Positions 29,456 through 38,304 of a DNA stretch of 64,000 nt are shown here, in pieces. The DNA lies in the NCBI RefSeq assembly GCF_016918035.1, contig NZ_JAERWK010000016.1, positions 186,001 to 250,000 on the forward strand, read 5' to 3'. Position numbers and translations under genes: made by a program. The stretch is from Nakamurella leprariae (GTDB lineage: Bacteria > Actinomycetota > Actinomycetes > Mycobacteriales > Nakamurellaceae). A model generated the notes under the pieces. It saw nothing but the letters and a program-made list of their open reading frames with translations, had not been told where the DNA came from and made no database searches. Numbering within the stretch: position 1 is the stretch's first letter; every line of letters begins with the position of its first letter.

Positions 29456-32068
29456 ATGGCCCGCGGTGAACTGCGCATCCACCTGGGTGCTGCCCCCGGT
29501 GTGGGCAAGACCTACGCCGTCCTGAACGAAGCGCACCGCCGCGCCGAACGCGGTGCCGACGTGGTGGTCGGGTACGTGGAGACGCACGGACGGGTCAAGA
29601 CGGCCGAGGCGGTCGGGGGCCTCGAGGTGGTCCCGCGCCGGGAGTCCGAGCACCGCGGCGTCGCCCTGCAGGAGATGGACCTGGACGCGGTGCTGGCCCG
29701 CCGCCCGCAGGTCGCCGTGGTCGACGAACTCGCCCACACCAACGCCCCCGGCTCGCGCAACCCCAAGCGGTGGCAGGACGTGCAGGAACTGCTGGACGCG
29801 GGCATCGACGTGCTGTCCACGGTGAATGTCCAGCACCTCGAGAGCCTGAACGACGTGGTCGAGCAGATCACCGGCGTGGTGCAGCACGAGACCGTGCCGG
29901 ACGAGGTGGTCCGCAAGGCCGAGCAGGTCGAACTGGTCGACATCACCCCGGAGGCGCTGCGGCGGCGGTTGTCCCACGGCAACATCTACCGACCCGAGCA
30001 GGTCGACGCGGCCCTGGCCAACTACTTCCGCGCCGGCAACCTCACCGCGCTGCGCGAACTGGCCCTGCTGTGGGTGGCCGACCAGGTGGACACCGCCCTG
30101 ACGCGGTACCGCGGCGAGCACCGCATCACCGCCACCTGGGAGGCCCGGGAACGAGTGGTCGTGTCGGTCACCGGCGGACCGGAGTCCGAGACCCTGATCC
30201 GCCGCGGCACCCGCATCGCCTCCCGGGCCGGCGCCCAGTTGATCGTGCTGCACATCCTGCGCGGCGACGGGCTGACCGGCCTGTCGGCCACCGCACTCGG
30301 CCGCATCCGCCGGCTCACCGACGCGGTCGGCGGCACGCTGCACACGGTCACCGGCGACGACGTACCGGAGACCGTGTTGCAGTTCGCCCGGGGCGTGAAC
30401 GCCACCCAGATCGTGGTCGGCACCTCCCGCCGCTCCCGGTGGGCGCACATCCTGGACGAAGGCGTGAGCGCGGTCATCGTGCGCAACTCCGGGTCGATCG
30501 ACGTGCACCTGGTCACCCATGAGCAGGCCGGCGGCGGGCACCAGCGCCGACAGGCACTGCTGCACAGCATCATCCGCCCGACCTGGCGGCAAGTGCTGGG
30601 CTGGCTGGCAGCCGTCAGTCTGCCGGCTGCCCTCACCGGGGTGCTCATCGCCCTCGGTCGCGTGTTCGACTTCGCCAGCCAGGGCGTCTTCTACTTCCTG
30701 GTCGTGCTCGGCGTCGGCCTGCTGGGCGGTGTTCCTCAGGCCGTGCTGGCCGCCGCCCTGTCCGGGCTGCTGCTCAACTACTTCTTCACCACGCCGCAGT
30801 ACACGTTCACGGTCGCGGACCCGGACAACCTGGTCACCCTGGTGGTGCTGATGATCGTGGCGGTGGCCGTGGCGCTGCTCGTCGACGCGGCCGCACGGCG
30901 CCGGCGGGAGGCGGCCGCGGCCACCCGGGAAGCGGAACTGCTGGCGCTGTTCGCGTCGTCGGTGCTCCGCGGCGCGGACCTGCCGGCGCTGCTGACCAGA
31001 CTGCTGGAGACGTACGGTCAGCGGGCGGTGAGCCTGCTGCTCCGTCGTCCCGGGCAGGTCGGCCGGGACGACCGGGCCGCGTTCACCGTCGCCGCCCAGG
31101 TGTCCGCGGGCGCCGACGTGCAGCCGCCGCGGTCGATCGCCGAGGCCGACACCGTGACCGAGATCGTCGGTGGTGAGGACGGCCGCGAGTACGTGCTGGC
31201 GCTGCGCGGGCCGGAACTGGGCGCCCGGGAACGGCGGGTGCTGCGGGCGGTGGCCCACCAGGCGGTGAGCCTGCTGCGGCAGTCCCAGCTCACCGCCCAG
31301 GCCGACGCGGCGGCCGCGGTGGCCGAGGGCGACCGGCTGCGCCGGGCGCTGCTGTCCGCGGTGAGCCACGACCTGCGCACCCCGCTGGCGGCCGTCAAGG
31401 CGGGGGTGTCCGGGCTGCGCAGCGCCGATGTGCAGCTCTCGGCCGAGGACACGGCGGAGATGCTGGCCGGTGTCGAGGAGTCCGCCGACCAGCTGTCGGC
31501 CCTGGTCGACAACCTGCTGGATTCGTCCCGGCTGGCCGCCGGAGCCGTCCATCCCACCAGCACGCCGTGTTCGTGCGAGGAGGTGGTGCAGCGCGCGGTG
31601 CTGAGCCTGCCGGCCGAGGCCCGCCAGCGGATCATCACCGACGCGGAACTCACGCCGACCGTGCTGGCCGACGCGGGTCTGCTGGAACGGGTGCTGGCCA
31701 ATCTCTTCGCCAACGGTGTGCAGCACGCCGGACCGGACGCGGAGATCCGGGTGACCGCGGCCCAGCGCGGGGCCCGGGTCACCGTGCGGGTGTCCGACAC
31801 CGGCCGCGGACTACCACCGGACGTTCCGCCGGACGCCCTGTTCCAGCCCTTCCAGCGGCTCGGTGACCACCCGGGCGGGGTGGGCGTCGGCCTGGGACTG
31901 ACGGTGGCCCGGGGCTTCACGGAGGCGATGGGCGGCACGGTGACCGCGGAGGACACCCCCGGCGGCGGCCTGACGATGATCATCGAGCTGCCCGCCGCCC
32001 TCGCCCGCGCGGACCAGACGGACCGGGCCGCGTCGATGAGCGCTGCGCCGGAACCGAGCGTGTCGTGA
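29456..32068 (+). CDS. kdpD: potassium-sensing histidine kinase KdpD
   Basis: 870 residues. Order of domains: KdpD N-terminal nucleotide-binding domain (GAAPGVGKTYAVLNEAH), universal-stress-like domain (LIVLHILRGDGLTG), four closely spaced membrane helices (about residues 385-490), linker, then HisKA with SAVSHDLRTPLAAVK (His638) and HATPase with NLFANGVQH and GLPPDVPPD. Start ATG 29456 matches the conserved N-terminus; a GTG at 29366 would add 30 residues that overlap the hairpin. It senses low potassium or turgor and phosphorylates KdpE. Confidence 0.96.
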   Translation: MARGELRIHLGAAPGVGKTYAVLNEAHRRAERGADVVVGYVETHGRVKTAEAVGGLEVVPRRESEHRGVALQEMDLDAVLARRPQVAVVDELAHTNAPGSRNPKRWQDVQELLDAGIDVLSTVNVQHLESLNDVVEQITGVVQHETVPDEVVRKAEQVELVDITPEALRRRLSHGNIYRPEQVDAALANYFRAGNLTALRELALLWVADQVDTALTRYRGEHRITATWEARERVVVSVTGGPESETLIRRGTRIASRAGAQLIVLHILRGDGLTGLSATALGRIRRLTDAVGGTLHTVTGDDVPETVLQFARGVNATQIVVGTSRRSRWAHILDEGVSAVIVRNSGSIDVHLVTHEQAGGGHQRRQALLHSIIRPTWRQVLGWLAAVSLPAALTGVLIALGRVFDFASQGVFYFLVVLGVGLLGGVPQAVLAAALSGLLLNYFFTTPQYTFTVADPDNLVTLVVLMIVAVAVALLVDAAARRRREAAAATREAELLALFASSVLRGADLPALLTRLLETYGQRAVSLLLRRPGQVGRDDRAAFTVAAQVSAGADVQPPRSIAEADTVTEIVGGEDGREYVLALRGPELGARERRVLRAVAHQAVSLLRQSQLTAQADAAAAVAEGDRLRRALLSAVSHDLRTPLAAVKAGVSGLRSADVQLSAEDTAEMLAGVEESADQLSALVDNLLDSSRLAAGAVHPTSTPCSCEEVVQRAVLSLPAEARQRIITDAELTPTVLADAGLLERVLANLFANGVQHAGPDAEIRVTAAQRGARVTVRVSDTGRGLPPDVPPDALFQPFQRLGDHPGGVGVGLGLTVARGFTEAMGGTVTAEDTPGGGLTMIIELPAALARADQTDRAASMSAAPEPSVS

Positions 32069-32751
32069 CCCGCGTCCTGGTCGTCGACGACGAGCCACAA
32101 CTGCTGCGCACCATGCGGATCCATCTGTCGGCCCGGGGGTTACGGGTCACCACGGCTGCGGACGGGCACACCGCGCTCGCCGCGGTCCGGGAGACCGACC
32201 CCGAGGTGGTCGTGCTCGACCTGGGCCTGCCCGATCTCGACGGCACCGAGGTGCTGGAAGCCATCCGGTTGACCAGCTCGGTGCCCGTCATCGTGCTGTC
32301 CGCGCGGGCCGAGTCGGCCGACAAGGTGGGTGCGCTGGACGCCGGCGCGGACGACTACGTGACCAAGCCGTTCGGGATGGACGAGCTGCTGGCCCGGCTG
32401 CGGGCGGCCGTCCGGCGGGCGCAGACCGTCGTCCCCGCGGGCCCGGCGGCGGAGGTCATCACCACGGACGCGTTCACCGTCGACCTGGCCGCCAAACGCG
32501 TGCTACGAGACGGCGTCCCGGTCCGGCTCACCCCCACCGAGTGGGGCATGCTCGAGATGCTGGTCCGCCGCCCCGGCGCGCTGGTCCCGCAGGCCGACCT
32601 GCTGCGCGAGGTCTGGGGGCCGGCGTACTCCACCGAGATCCACTACCTGCGGGTGTATCTCGCTCAGCTGCGGCGGAAGTTGGAGCCGGACCCGAGCCAC
32701 CCGAGGTACCTGATCACCGAACCGGGGCTGGGCTACCGGTTCGAGCCCTGA
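32065..32751 (+). CDS. kdpE: KdpE response regulator (OmpR family)
   Basis: 228 residues. Receiver domain with VVDDE, phospho-acceptor Asp52 in VVVLDLGLPD, and the conserved Lys in YVTKPF; then a winged-helix DNA-binding domain with RLTPTEWGMLEMLVRRPG and YLRVYLAQLRRKLE. The GTG at 32065 overlaps the kdpD stop (GTGA). It activates the kdp operon when phosphorylated. Confidence 0.96.
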   Translation: MTRVLVVDDEPQLLRTMRIHLSARGLRVTTAADGHTALAAVRETDPEVVVLDLGLPDLDGTEVLEAIRLTSSVPVIVLSARAESADKVGALDAGADDYVTKPFGMDELLARLRAAVRRAQTVVPAGPAAEVITTDAFTVDLAAKRVLRDGVPVRLTPTEWGMLEMLVRRPGALVPQADLLREVWGPAYSTEIHYLRVYLAQLRRKLEPDPSHPRYLITEPGLGYRFEP

Positions 32752-32768
32752 CCCGGTCGGGCGCCGGA

Positions 32769-34823
32769 TCAGTCGGCTGCGCGCGGGGCCACCGGGTGCG
32801 CGGGACAGGCCGGGCCGTCGCCGTCCTGGCCACCGTGTCCCGGCGCGGGCGCCACGTCCAGCGCGGGGTTGCGGTCGAAGAACCCGAACGGGGTCAGCCG
32901 GAACGACACCGTGTCGACCGGCATCACCGGCCAGTCCTCGACGCGGGGCACGTGGTGGATCCCGAAGACGTGCCACAGCACCAGGTCCTGGTCGCGCAGG
33001 TCCTCAGCGTCGGCGACCCACCGGCTCATCCCGGTGTCCTCGGCGCTCTGGGTCGGGTACTCACCGCACGGGTAGCGCTCGTCGTCGTGCCGGCGGGTCA
33101 CCCAGAGCTGGTGCCCGATGACCGGGGCGCGCCGGAACTGCGGGCTGCCGGAGTCCATCAGCGCCGGAAAACTGGCGGTGGGGACCAGCTTGTAGGCCAC
33201 CGGATCGCCGAACGCATTGCGCCGTCCGGGGTTCAGCACCTTCCAGCTGCGCTGGGTGGACCAGTCGTGGTCCCGGCCGGCCATCGACTCATCGGTGATG
33301 GGCGTGGCCCGGGTGGTGACGTCCAACCCGTACGGGTTGTCCGGCCCGATCGGCGCGGCCACCGAGTCGATCTCGTGCACCTCGTTGCTGGTGCCGTCGA
33401 TGTCCAGGTCCAACCGCGCGACCAGGAAGTGCTGGTGGATCGGGGCGTAGGTGCGGTGGTCGACCAGGGTTCCGGTGGCCGGCGTCGGGGCACCCTCGGG
33501 CAGCGGCGTGGTGACCATGATCCCGGTGGCCCGCACCTCGCACTCGATGGTGCCGTCCTGGTACAGCCGCCAGTAGACCAGGTACTCGTAGTTGGCCACC
33601 GTGGCGTGGAACGAGATGACCATCCGACGGCGCCGGCGGACCTGCGCCCCGGTGCGGCCGTCGACGTGCTTCCACAGCACGGCGTCGTCCTCCTCGTGCA
33701 GGCAGATGGCGTTGGTGATCCGGTACGGCTCGCCGCGACTGTCGGCCAGCACCGCGTCCACGTACCGGATCTCGCCCAGGCAGTCGCACCCGAGCTCCAG
33801 CGAGGTGGTCATCGCCCCCAACCCCCACTCGCCGATGTCGTAGGCGGTGCGTCGCACGTGATCGAAGCCGGAGTCCCGGTACGGCACGATCATCTCGGCG
33901 AACGAGAGCCGATGCGCGATCGGGCGTTCCGATCCGCCACCGGGGCCGGCGTCCGTGTAGCGCAGCTGGTGGAGCACCAGACCCTCGCGGGCGGTGAAGC
34001 CGAGCCGGAGGGTCCATCGCTGCCACCGCAGCTCGGTGCCGTCCAGGATGAACGACGTCCCCTGAGGCTGCACGATGTCCAGCGGCCGCAGATCGGTCCG
34101 CACCTGCTGGCCGGGCACCAGCTCCGGGAGGTACTCCCCCATCACCGGCGCCGGGGGCGCCACCCGGTCAGCGGGCAGCTCGTCGATCTCCAGCAGCGTC
34201 ATGGTGTTCATGTCGACGATGAGCTTGATGCCGGACACCAGGTGCGCGTACGGGTTCGCGTCGGGCGACTCGCGGCGCCAGATGTCGGCCCAACCCAGCC
34301 GGCGGTCGCGGTACTGCTCGGGCATGAGCGCCAGCCCGTACGTCCAGACGTCGATGAGCACCAGGGCCAGGTCGGTGATGCCGCGACGCGCCAGCGCGGC
34401 GACGACGCGCGGGTCGGCCTTCATGGCGTGCTCACACTCGTGCCACTCGTCCGGGGTGAAGTTGGGCGTGACGCCGGGGACGTGGGTGAACGCCTCGACC
34501 ACCGGCTCGGCGGTACCGGTGCGGCCGGGACCGTCCAGCCGGACGACCGCCTCGAAGACCCGGTTGTCGCTGCGGTCCCACACCACCGCCTGGGCCCGGC
34601 GGTCCGGCCGCGGGTCGGGGCGCCCGGCCGCCTCCCAGGCCAGGAGCTCGGCCTTGGGCGGCTCCAGCAGCGTGACGGAGGCATAGCGGAAGCTCGGCCC
34701 GACACCGCGACGTTCGGCCAGCACTCCGGTGACCGACCGGAACTCGTCCTCGGTGAGCGGGTCGAGCGGATGCCCGACGGCGGGCTCGGCCTGGCTGGTC
34801 GTCGTGGAGCCTGCAGCGGTCAC
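32769..34823 (-). CDS. primary-amine oxidase (copper, topaquinone)
   Basis: 684 residues. Copper amine oxidase oxidising primary amines (tyramine, histamine or phenethylamine class) to aldehyde, ammonia and hydrogen peroxide. The topaquinone precursor tyrosine is in VANYEYLV (Tyr412, N-Y-E-Y). Copper ligands are the His pair in PIHQHFLVARLD and the His in IHHVPRVEDWP. The catalytic aspartate region is YRDSGFDHVRRTAYDIGEWGLG. No signal peptide, so probably cytoplasmic as in Arthrobacter. The GTG at 34823 has AAGGGA about 14 nt away. It is convergent with kdpE (17-bp gap). Confidence 0.93.
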   Translation of the reverse strand: MTAAGSTTTSQAEPAVGHPLDPLTEDEFRSVTGVLAERRGVGPSFRYASVTLLEPPKAELLAWEAAGRPDPRPDRRAQAVVWDRSDNRVFEAVVRLDGPGRTGTAEPVVEAFTHVPGVTPNFTPDEWHECEHAMKADPRVVAALARRGITDLALVLIDVWTYGLALMPEQYRDRRLGWADIWRRESPDANPYAHLVSGIKLIVDMNTMTLLEIDELPADRVAPPAPVMGEYLPELVPGQQVRTDLRPLDIVQPQGTSFILDGTELRWQRWTLRLGFTAREGLVLHQLRYTDAGPGGGSERPIAHRLSFAEMIVPYRDSGFDHVRRTAYDIGEWGLGAMTTSLELGCDCLGEIRYVDAVLADSRGEPYRITNAICLHEEDDAVLWKHVDGRTGAQVRRRRRMVISFHATVANYEYLVYWRLYQDGTIECEVRATGIMVTTPLPEGAPTPATGTLVDHRTYAPIHQHFLVARLDLDIDGTSNEVHEIDSVAAPIGPDNPYGLDVTTRATPITDESMAGRDHDWSTQRSWKVLNPGRRNAFGDPVAYKLVPTASFPALMDSGSPQFRRAPVIGHQLWVTRRHDDERYPCGEYPTQSAEDTGMSRWVADAEDLRDQDLVLWHVFGIHHVPRVEDWPVMPVDTVSFRLTPFGFFDRNPALDVAPAPGHGGQDGDGPACPAHPVAPRAAD

Positions 34824-34840
34824 GGCGCTCGGGGTCCCTT

Positions 34841-34896
34841 CCCGGCTCGGTGCGGATCAGTGCGGGTCGGTTCGGATCGGCGCGGATCGGTGCGGT
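34841..34896. repeat. 10-bp tandem array upstream of the amine oxidase gene
   Basis: Five to six units of about TGCGGATCGG follow each other with exact 10-bp spacing (34841, 34851, 34861, 34871, 34881, partial at 34891). It starts 18 bp upstream of the amine oxidase start and occupies its leader or promoter. Ten bp is close to one helical turn, so every copy faces the same side. The remainder of the 200-bp divergent gap to the NmrA gene shows no clear promoter. Confidence 0.8.
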
Positions 34897-35023
34897 GTGA
34901 GTCTCGCTCGTCGGCGGCCCGCCCGTCACCGTGGCACGATCTTCCGTCAGGTGACCGTTCGCCGCCGGTGACGCGCCGGGCCCAGCGGTCACGCCCAGCT
35001 GGATCGGTCCTCAGGAGGGCGTC

Positions 35024-35905
35024 ATGGTCGTGCTGGTCATCGGTGCGACGGGGATGTTCGGCAGCCGGGTCACGGCGCAGCTGGTGGCGCACGGCGTCCC
35101 GGTCCGGGCGCTGGTCCGCGACGAGGCCCGAGCGCGGACGGAGCTCGGCTCCGGGCCGGAGCTGGTGGTGGGCGATCTTGATCGGCCCGACACGGTGGAC
35201 CCGGCTGTCCGCGGCGCCGACACCGTGTTCCTGGTGACGCCGATGGACACCCGGATCGCCGACCGGGAACTGGCCGTGATCGCCAAGTCAGAACGGGCCG
35301 GCGTGCGCCGGGTGGTCAAGGTGCACGGCGCCGTCCGGCACGACGGGGACGAGCTGGAGCAGCTGCACCAGCGCTCCATCGCCGCGCTGCGGGCGTCGGG
35401 TCTGGACTGGGTCACGGTCTCGCCCAACTCGGTGATGGAGACGAGCCTGTTCGGTCAAGCCGGCGCGATCGCCGGGACCGGGTCGATGTGGGGGTGCGCC
35501 GACCAGGGCCGGGTCGGCCTGGTCGCCGCCGACGACGTGGGGCGGGCCGCCGCCGCGGTGCTCACCGACGAACGTCCGCTCGAGCCCGGCACCGACTTCG
35601 TCATCACCGGCCCCGAGGCCCTGACGATGACCCAGGTGGCTGCGGTGATGAGCGACGTGCTGGGCCGGTCGGTGACCTACCAGGACCTGCCGCTGGAGAA
35701 GTTCCGCCAGATCCTGCTCTCGCAGGGCCTGTCGGAGCAGGACGCCGAGATCGGCGTCATCTCCCACTTCCGCGCCTGGCGGCGGGGCGGGGCGGACATC
35801 GTCACGGACACCTACCGCCGGCTGACCGGGTCGGAGCCGACGTCCTTGCGGCAGTGGCTGGCGGCGCACCGCGCCGACTTCGCCTGGGAGCGCCCGGAGC
35901 AGTGA
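35024..35905 (+). CDS. NmrA-like NAD(P)-binding protein
   Basis: 293 residues. Atypical short-chain dehydrogenase fold with the N-terminal nucleotide motif VLVIGATGMFGSRV. It lacks a Tyr-x3-Lys catalytic pair and resembles the NmrA/quinone-reductase-2 group, including the FVITGPEALTMTQVAAVMSDVLG segment. These proteins act as redox sensors or quinone reductases; the substrate here is unknown. ATG 35024 follows AGGAGG. It is divergent from the amine oxidase. Confidence 0.75.
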   Translation: MVVLVIGATGMFGSRVTAQLVAHGVPVRALVRDEARARTELGSGPELVVGDLDRPDTVDPAVRGADTVFLVTPMDTRIADRELAVIAKSERAGVRRVVKVHGAVRHDGDELEQLHQRSIAALRASGLDWVTVSPNSVMETSLFGQAGAIAGTGSMWGCADQGRVGLVAADDVGRAAAAVLTDERPLEPGTDFVITGPEALTMTQVAAVMSDVLGRSVTYQDLPLEKFRQILLSQGLSEQDAEIGVISHFRAWRRGGADIVTDTYRRLTGSEPTSLRQWLAAHRADFAWERPEQ

Positions 35906-35969
35906 CCCGGCCACGGGCGTCCCCGGGGCAGCACCGACCGGAACCGGGACGCGGGCGCCCCGGCTGGGA

Positions 35970-36425
35970 TCAGGCGGAGTTCTGTGCGCGCAGCTGCCCG
36001 ACGTCCGGGACCAGCTGGCCCAGGACACCGTTCACGAACCGCGGTGAGTCGTCCGTGGACAACGTCTTGGCCAGCTCGACCGCCTCGTCGATGGCCACGG
36101 CCGGCGGGACGTCCGGGACGTACAGCAGCTCGAAGGCCGCCATCCGCAACACCACGCGGTCCACCGCCGGCATCCGGTCCAGACTCCACCCGCGGGCGTG
36201 CCCCGCGATGACCTCGTCGAGTCGGTCCCGGTGCTGGGCGACCCCGCGGACCAGCTCCTCCGCGTAGTCACCCAGCGGCGTCACCTGGGCCGGTGACCCG
36301 CCCAGCGACGGGTTGCGCGTGAGTTCCAGACGCTCGGAGAGCACCTCGAGGGGATCCACCCCGCGCGCGTCGGCGGCGAAGAGGATGTCCAGCGCGCGCT
36401 TGCGCGACTTCGAACGGGCGGACAC
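35970..36425 (-). CDS. nusB: transcription antitermination factor NusB
   Basis: 151 residues, all-helical. The RNA-binding N-terminus (SRKRALDILFAADARG) and the core LDRMPAVDRVVLRMAAFELLY, then VAIDEAVELAKTLSTDDSPRFVNGVLG, are diagnostic. NusB with S10 binds boxA of rRNA leaders. It lies 5 bp after efp and is the last gene of the pepQ-efp-nusB unit. Confidence 0.96.
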   Translation of the reverse strand: MSARSKSRKRALDILFAADARGVDPLEVLSERLELTRNPSLGGSPAQVTPLGDYAEELVRGVAQHRDRLDEVIAGHARGWSLDRMPAVDRVVLRMAAFELLYVPDVPPAVAIDEAVELAKTLSTDDSPRFVNGVLGQLVPDVGQLRAQNSA

Positions 36426-36430
36426 GCAGG

Positions 36431-36994
36431 TCAGCTGGTGACGCGGCCGAGGTACCGACCGTCGCGGGTGTCGACCTTGATCTTGTCCCCGGTGTTCAGG
36501 AACAGCGGGACCTGGATCTCCGCGCCGGTCTCCAGGGTGGCCGGCTTGGTGCCGCCGGTGCTGCGGTCGCCCTGCAGACCCGGGTCGGTGTGCTGCACGA
36601 CCAGCTCGACCGAGGCCGGCAGCTCCACGAACAGCACCTCACCGTCGTGGGTGGCGACCATCGCCTCCTGGTTCTCCAGCAGATAGTCGGCCGTGCCGCC
36701 GACCGTCTTGGCCGGGACGTTGATCTGGTCGAAGGTGTCGCCGTCCATGAAGACGAAGTCGGTGCCGTCCTTGTAGAGGAACGTCATGTCCCGCTTGTCC
36801 ACGGTGGCGGTGTCGACCTTGATGCCGGCGTTGAAGGTCTTGTCGACGACCTTGCCCGACATCACGTTCTTCAGGGTGGTGCGGACGAACGCCGGCCCCT
36901 TGCCCGGCTTGACGTGCTGGAACTCGGTGATCGTCCAGAGCTGACCCTCGAGATTGAGCACGAGGCCGTTCTTGAAATCGCTGGTGGAGGCCAT
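36431..36994 (-). CDS. efp: translation elongation factor P
   Basis: 187 residues, three beta-barrel domains. It relieves ribosome stalling at polyproline stretches, which are abundant in this GC-rich proteome. The loop that reaches the peptidyl-transfer centre reads [12 protein letters not shown], the Lys-tipped form with flanking prolines typical of actinobacteria. The ATG at 36994 gives the standard length; AAAGGCAG upstream is the likely ribosome binding site. Confidence 0.97.
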   Translation of the reverse strand: MASTSDFKNGLVLNLEGQLWTITEFQHVKPGKGPAFVRTTLKNVMSGKVVDKTFNAGIKVDTATVDKRDMTFLYKDGTDFVFMDGDTFDQINVPAKTVGGTADYLLENQEAMVATHDGEVLFVELPASVELVVQHTDPGLQGDRSTGGTKPATLETGAEIQVPLFLNTGDKIKVDTRDGRYLGRVTS

Positions 36995-37073
36995 GGTGGT
37001 CCGGTTCTGCCTTTCGGAGCTGCGTGCTTTCAGCGGTGCGGGTCTGCTCACCCGTGGTGTGCCGCGGGTCGAG

Positions 37074-38231
37074 TCACACCTGACGGAGTCCACGACCGGT
37101 CGACGTCAGGACCTCGAAGCCTCCGGGACGGACCACGCCGCTGTCCTCGATGCGGACACCGCCGCGTCCCTCCAGGTAGACCCCTGGCTCGACGGTGACG
37201 CACATACCGGCGACCATGGTACCGGTGGCGGAGGCCGCCAGGCTCGGTGCCTCGTGGACCTGCAGTCCCACCCCGTGGCCCAGTCCGTGCAGGAACCGGT
37301 CGCCGTACCCGGCGTCCGCGATGACCGCACGGGAGGCCGCGTCGATCGCGCCACCGCTGCGCCCGGGCGCGACCGCGTCCCGCCCGGCCTGTTGCGCAGC
37401 CAGCACCAGGTCGAAGACCTCCCGCTGCCAGTCGGCCGGCCTTCCCAGCACGATGGTCCGCGTCATGTCGGAGTGGTAGCCGTCGACGGTCGCCCCGAAG
37501 TCGAACTTGACGAAGTCGCCCGCTGCCAGCACCGCCGCGGTCGGCCGGTGGTGCGGGATGGCGCTGTTGGCGCCCGCCGCCACGATGGTCTCGAAGGACG
37601 GGTCCTCCGCCCCGAGGGTCCGCATCCGCTGGTCCAGGTCCAGCCCGATGGTCCGCTCGGTCACACCCGGGCGGACGACGCCTGAGTCGAGCAGCCCGGC
37701 GAAGGCCTGGTCGGCCACCGCACAGGCCCGGCGCAGGGTCTCGATCTCGGCCTCGTCCTTGACGGCACGGAAGCCCTCGACCACCCTGGTGGTGGCGACC
37801 AGCTCCACGGCAACGGCACGGTCGGGACCGGCCTCGGTCGACCTGGACGCCACCTGCTGCAGCGCATCGTGGGCGGCGACCGACACCGCGTCGGCCTCGA
37901 ACCCGACGCGGCGGAGCTGGGCCCGCCGCAGCAATGCCCGGTCGCTCGGCCGGTCGATCAGCCGGGGCAGATCGGGGACCTGGGCGGCGGATTGGGTGAC
38001 GTACCGGCCGTCCGTGCAGAACGTGCTGCCGGTCAGCCGCTCCCCCACCGGCGCGTCCGGGTCGATCGATGCCGGGTCCTCGGCCAGCAGCATCAGCGCC
38101 GCGTTCGAGCCGGTGAACCCGGTCAGGTACCGGACGTTGATCAGATCGGTGACCAGCAACCCCTCCAGACCACGGTCGGCGAGCGTGGCGGCGACGGCGG
38201 CACGACGGGCGGCGTACGGGAAGGCGGGCAC
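37074..38231 (-). CDS. pepQ: Xaa-Pro aminopeptidase / proline dipeptidase
   Basis: 385 residues, M24 metallopeptidase that removes residues next to proline. Creatinase-like N-terminal domain ([20 protein letters not shown]) and pita-bread catalytic domain with the five metal ligands in [43 protein letters not shown] and the final Glu in RIEDSGVV. The GTG at 38231 is supported by a TACCAT box 6 nt upstream. It heads the unit with efp and nusB, a pairing common in actinobacteria. Confidence 0.93.
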   Translation of the reverse strand: MPAFPYAARRAAVAATLADRGLEGLLVTDLINVRYLTGFTGSNAALMLLAEDPASIDPDAPVGERLTGSTFCTDGRYVTQSAAQVPDLPRLIDRPSDRALLRRAQLRRVGFEADAVSVAAHDALQQVASRSTEAGPDRAVAVELVATTRVVEGFRAVKDEAEIETLRRACAVADQAFAGLLDSGVVRPGVTERTIGLDLDQRMRTLGAEDPSFETIVAAGANSAIPHHRPTAAVLAAGDFVKFDFGATVDGYHSDMTRTIVLGRPADWQREVFDLVLAAQQAGRDAVAPGRSGGAIDAASRAVIADAGYGDRFLHGLGHGVGLQVHEAPSLAASATGTMVAGMCVTVEPGVYLEGRGGVRIEDSGVVRPGGFEVLTSTGRGLRQV

Positions 38232-38237
38232 GCGGCG

Positions 38238-38243
38238 ATGGTA
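38238..38243 (-). promoter_or_regulatory. candidate leaderless -10 for pepQ-efp-nusB
   Basis: Minus-strand TACCAT followed by 6 nt and the GTG at 38231. No Shine-Dalgarno precedes this GTG, in keeping with a leaderless transcript. Confidence 0.5.
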
Positions 38244-38304
38244 GGCGCCGGGTGGTGCCGGGCCGCGGGACGCCACGAGCACGCGTGGCCCGGGTCGGTC
38301 GCCA

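Noticed and set aside
28577-31726. 1049-residue minus-strand frame opposite kdpC and kdpD
   Set aside because: Spans two real genes and an intergenic hairpin on the other strand; composition typical of antisense shadow.
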